A DNA stretch of 6,729 bases. It comes from Chloroflexi bacterium UBA4733. GTDB taxonomy: Bacteria > Chloroflexota > UBA4733. Made by a program: the position numbers and the translations under genes. The stretch lies in NCBI GenBank assembly GCA_002404055.1, contig DHIZ01000412.1:8343-15071 (forward strand). The letters are read 5' to 3'. This document shows, piece by piece, positions 6,002 through 6,729 of this stretch (positions are counted from its first letter, which is position 1; the number at the start of each line of letters is the position of its first letter). The notes below the pieces were generated by a model that was given only the letters and a program-made list of their open reading frames with translations, was not told the DNA's origin and did no database searches.

Positions 6002-6672
6002 TGGCGCATCGCCCCTACCGCACTGTAGCGCTCGTCGGCGTCACAGTGTTCGCCCTTGCCGCCTGTAGCCCGGCTCAACTGCTGCAGAGTACGAATGTAA
6101 CGGTCACGACCGTAGTCTCGACGCCCAACGCGACTTCCGCTGCCGCAGCACCCACCGTGTCCCACTCCAGCACATCAGCAACACCCTCAGTAGTCGTTCA
6201 GTCGACAGCGAGTGGCAGTTCGTCCAGCACTCTGGCAGCCTCGTCGTCCGTTGTGCAGGTCTCGGTCGCCGTGTACTTCACGTCCGGTGGCCGCCTGGTG
6301 ACCGAAACGCTTCTAGTACCGGCGTCCACGCCCGCTCGCGGCAGTATTGCAGCATTGCTGGCGGGACCCAAGACGGCCGGCCACTACTCGCAGGTGCCGA
6401 CCGGCACCCGCCTGCTGGGCCTGAATCTCGCGGCCGGCACGGCGACCGTGAACCTCTCGAACGAGGTTCAGAATCTGCAAGGCAGCCCGGCCATCCCCCT
6501 CTTCCTGGGGCAACTCGTCGACACGCTGACGCAGTTTCCTGACGTGCAGCACGTCGTGCTGGAAGTCAATGGTCAGCCGGTACGCTCGCTTGGCGGCGAG
6601 GGAGCCGCCGTGCCCGAACCGCTCGACCGCGCAACAGTACAACGCATGCTGGTAGCAGCCACCCGCCCTTAA
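6001..6672 (+). CDS. GerMN-domain lipoprotein
   Basis: A 223-residue predicted lipoprotein. The N-terminus has a short basic segment, a hydrophobic core and the lipobox LAAC with C22, so it should be lipid-anchored on the outer face of the cytoplasmic membrane. Residues 23-83 are a Ser/Thr/Ala/Val-rich spacer typical of wall-spanning linkers. The GerMN domain (about 86-195) is recognised by VAVYFTSGGRLV, the LLAGPK turn, P.GTRLLGLNL, GTATVNLSNE and the LGQLVDTLTQFPDVQHV helix with VNGQPV. GerMN domains occur in spore-germination protein GerM and in non-sporulating bacteria in envelope proteins; they are thought to mediate assembly or wall contacts, without known catalysis. The start ATG 6001 shares its A with the TGA of the amidase and has AAGGGGG (5987-5993) 7 bases upstream, so translation is probably coupled. 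A GTG at 5998 in frame is less well placed. The pairing suggests the lipoprotein helps localise or regulate the amidase; that is inference. Confidence 0.9.
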   Translation: MAHRPYRTVALVGVTVFALAACSPAQLLQSTNVTVTTVVSTPNATSAAAAPTVSHSSTSATPSVVVQSTASGSSSSTLAASSSVVQVSVAVYFTSGGRLVTETLLVPASTPARGSIAALLAGPKTAGHYSQVPTGTRLLGLNLAAGTATVNLSNEVQNLQGSPAIPLFLGQLVDTLTQFPDVQHVVLEVNGQPVRSLGGEGAAVPEPLDRATVQRMLVAATRP

Positions 6673-6729
6673 TGAAGTTTGACGAATAATACGGGGATTG
6701 CAGGGGCCTCGCGTAGGACCCAGAGGACT

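Noticed and set aside
6673..6729. Tail after the GerMN gene searched for a terminator or a new gene
   Set aside because: No convincing hairpin plus T tract, and too short to show a coding start.

Overview
The window is GC-rich and gene-dense. Its secreted amidase carries an NBR1-type Ig-like domain, a LysM domain and recurring 'PFWVE' modules, followed by a GerMN-domain lipoprotein. That combination, from family knowledge rather than any search, suggests a Chloroflexota bacterium (Thermomicrobia/Sphaerobacter-like) or a similar high-GC, Gram-positive-like lineage. The assignment is an inference.

Left half (1-2535), a mobile and decaying zone. It opens with the 3' part of an IS630-family transposase, cut by the window edge. 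Two perfect hairpins lie in the intergenic gap behind it. Next, on the minus strand, is a WYL-domain transcriptional regulator whose reading frame is broken near 1430, apparently by a small internal deletion. Further right is a 184-bp element with 19-bp perfect terminal inverted repeats and imperfect flanking direct repeats (MITE-like). It abuts a 31-codon remnant of a PIN-domain protein gene. Upstream of that remnant on the same strand is a small, apparently intact conserved-type protein (90 aa). The two look like a former two-gene unit of which only the first gene survives.

Middle (2800-3950). A MutT-like Nudix hydrolase (plus strand, probably starting at a CTG codon) converges on, and overlaps by 42 nt, a YdcZ/DUF606 small membrane protein on the minus strand. 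A short perfect hairpin covers part of the Shine-Dalgarno of the membrane protein.

Right (3962-6672), a two-gene cell-envelope operon on the plus strand. The first gene encodes a secreted N-acetylmuramoyl-L-alanine amidase (signal peptide, Amidase_3 with all expected Zn/catalytic residues, Ig-like domain, and three 69-residue repeats with a LysM between the second and third). Its stop codon overlaps by one base the start of a GerMN-domain lipoprotein. Both products should act outside the cytoplasmic membrane, one remodelling peptidoglycan and the other anchored to the membrane.

I did not find a clearly new multi-gene system. The observations most worth checking are the interrupted small-protein/PIN pair with its MITE-like neighbour, the 69-aa repeat module of the amidase, and the SD-covering hairpin in front of the YdcZ gene. 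No tRNA, rRNA or CRISPR array was recognised.
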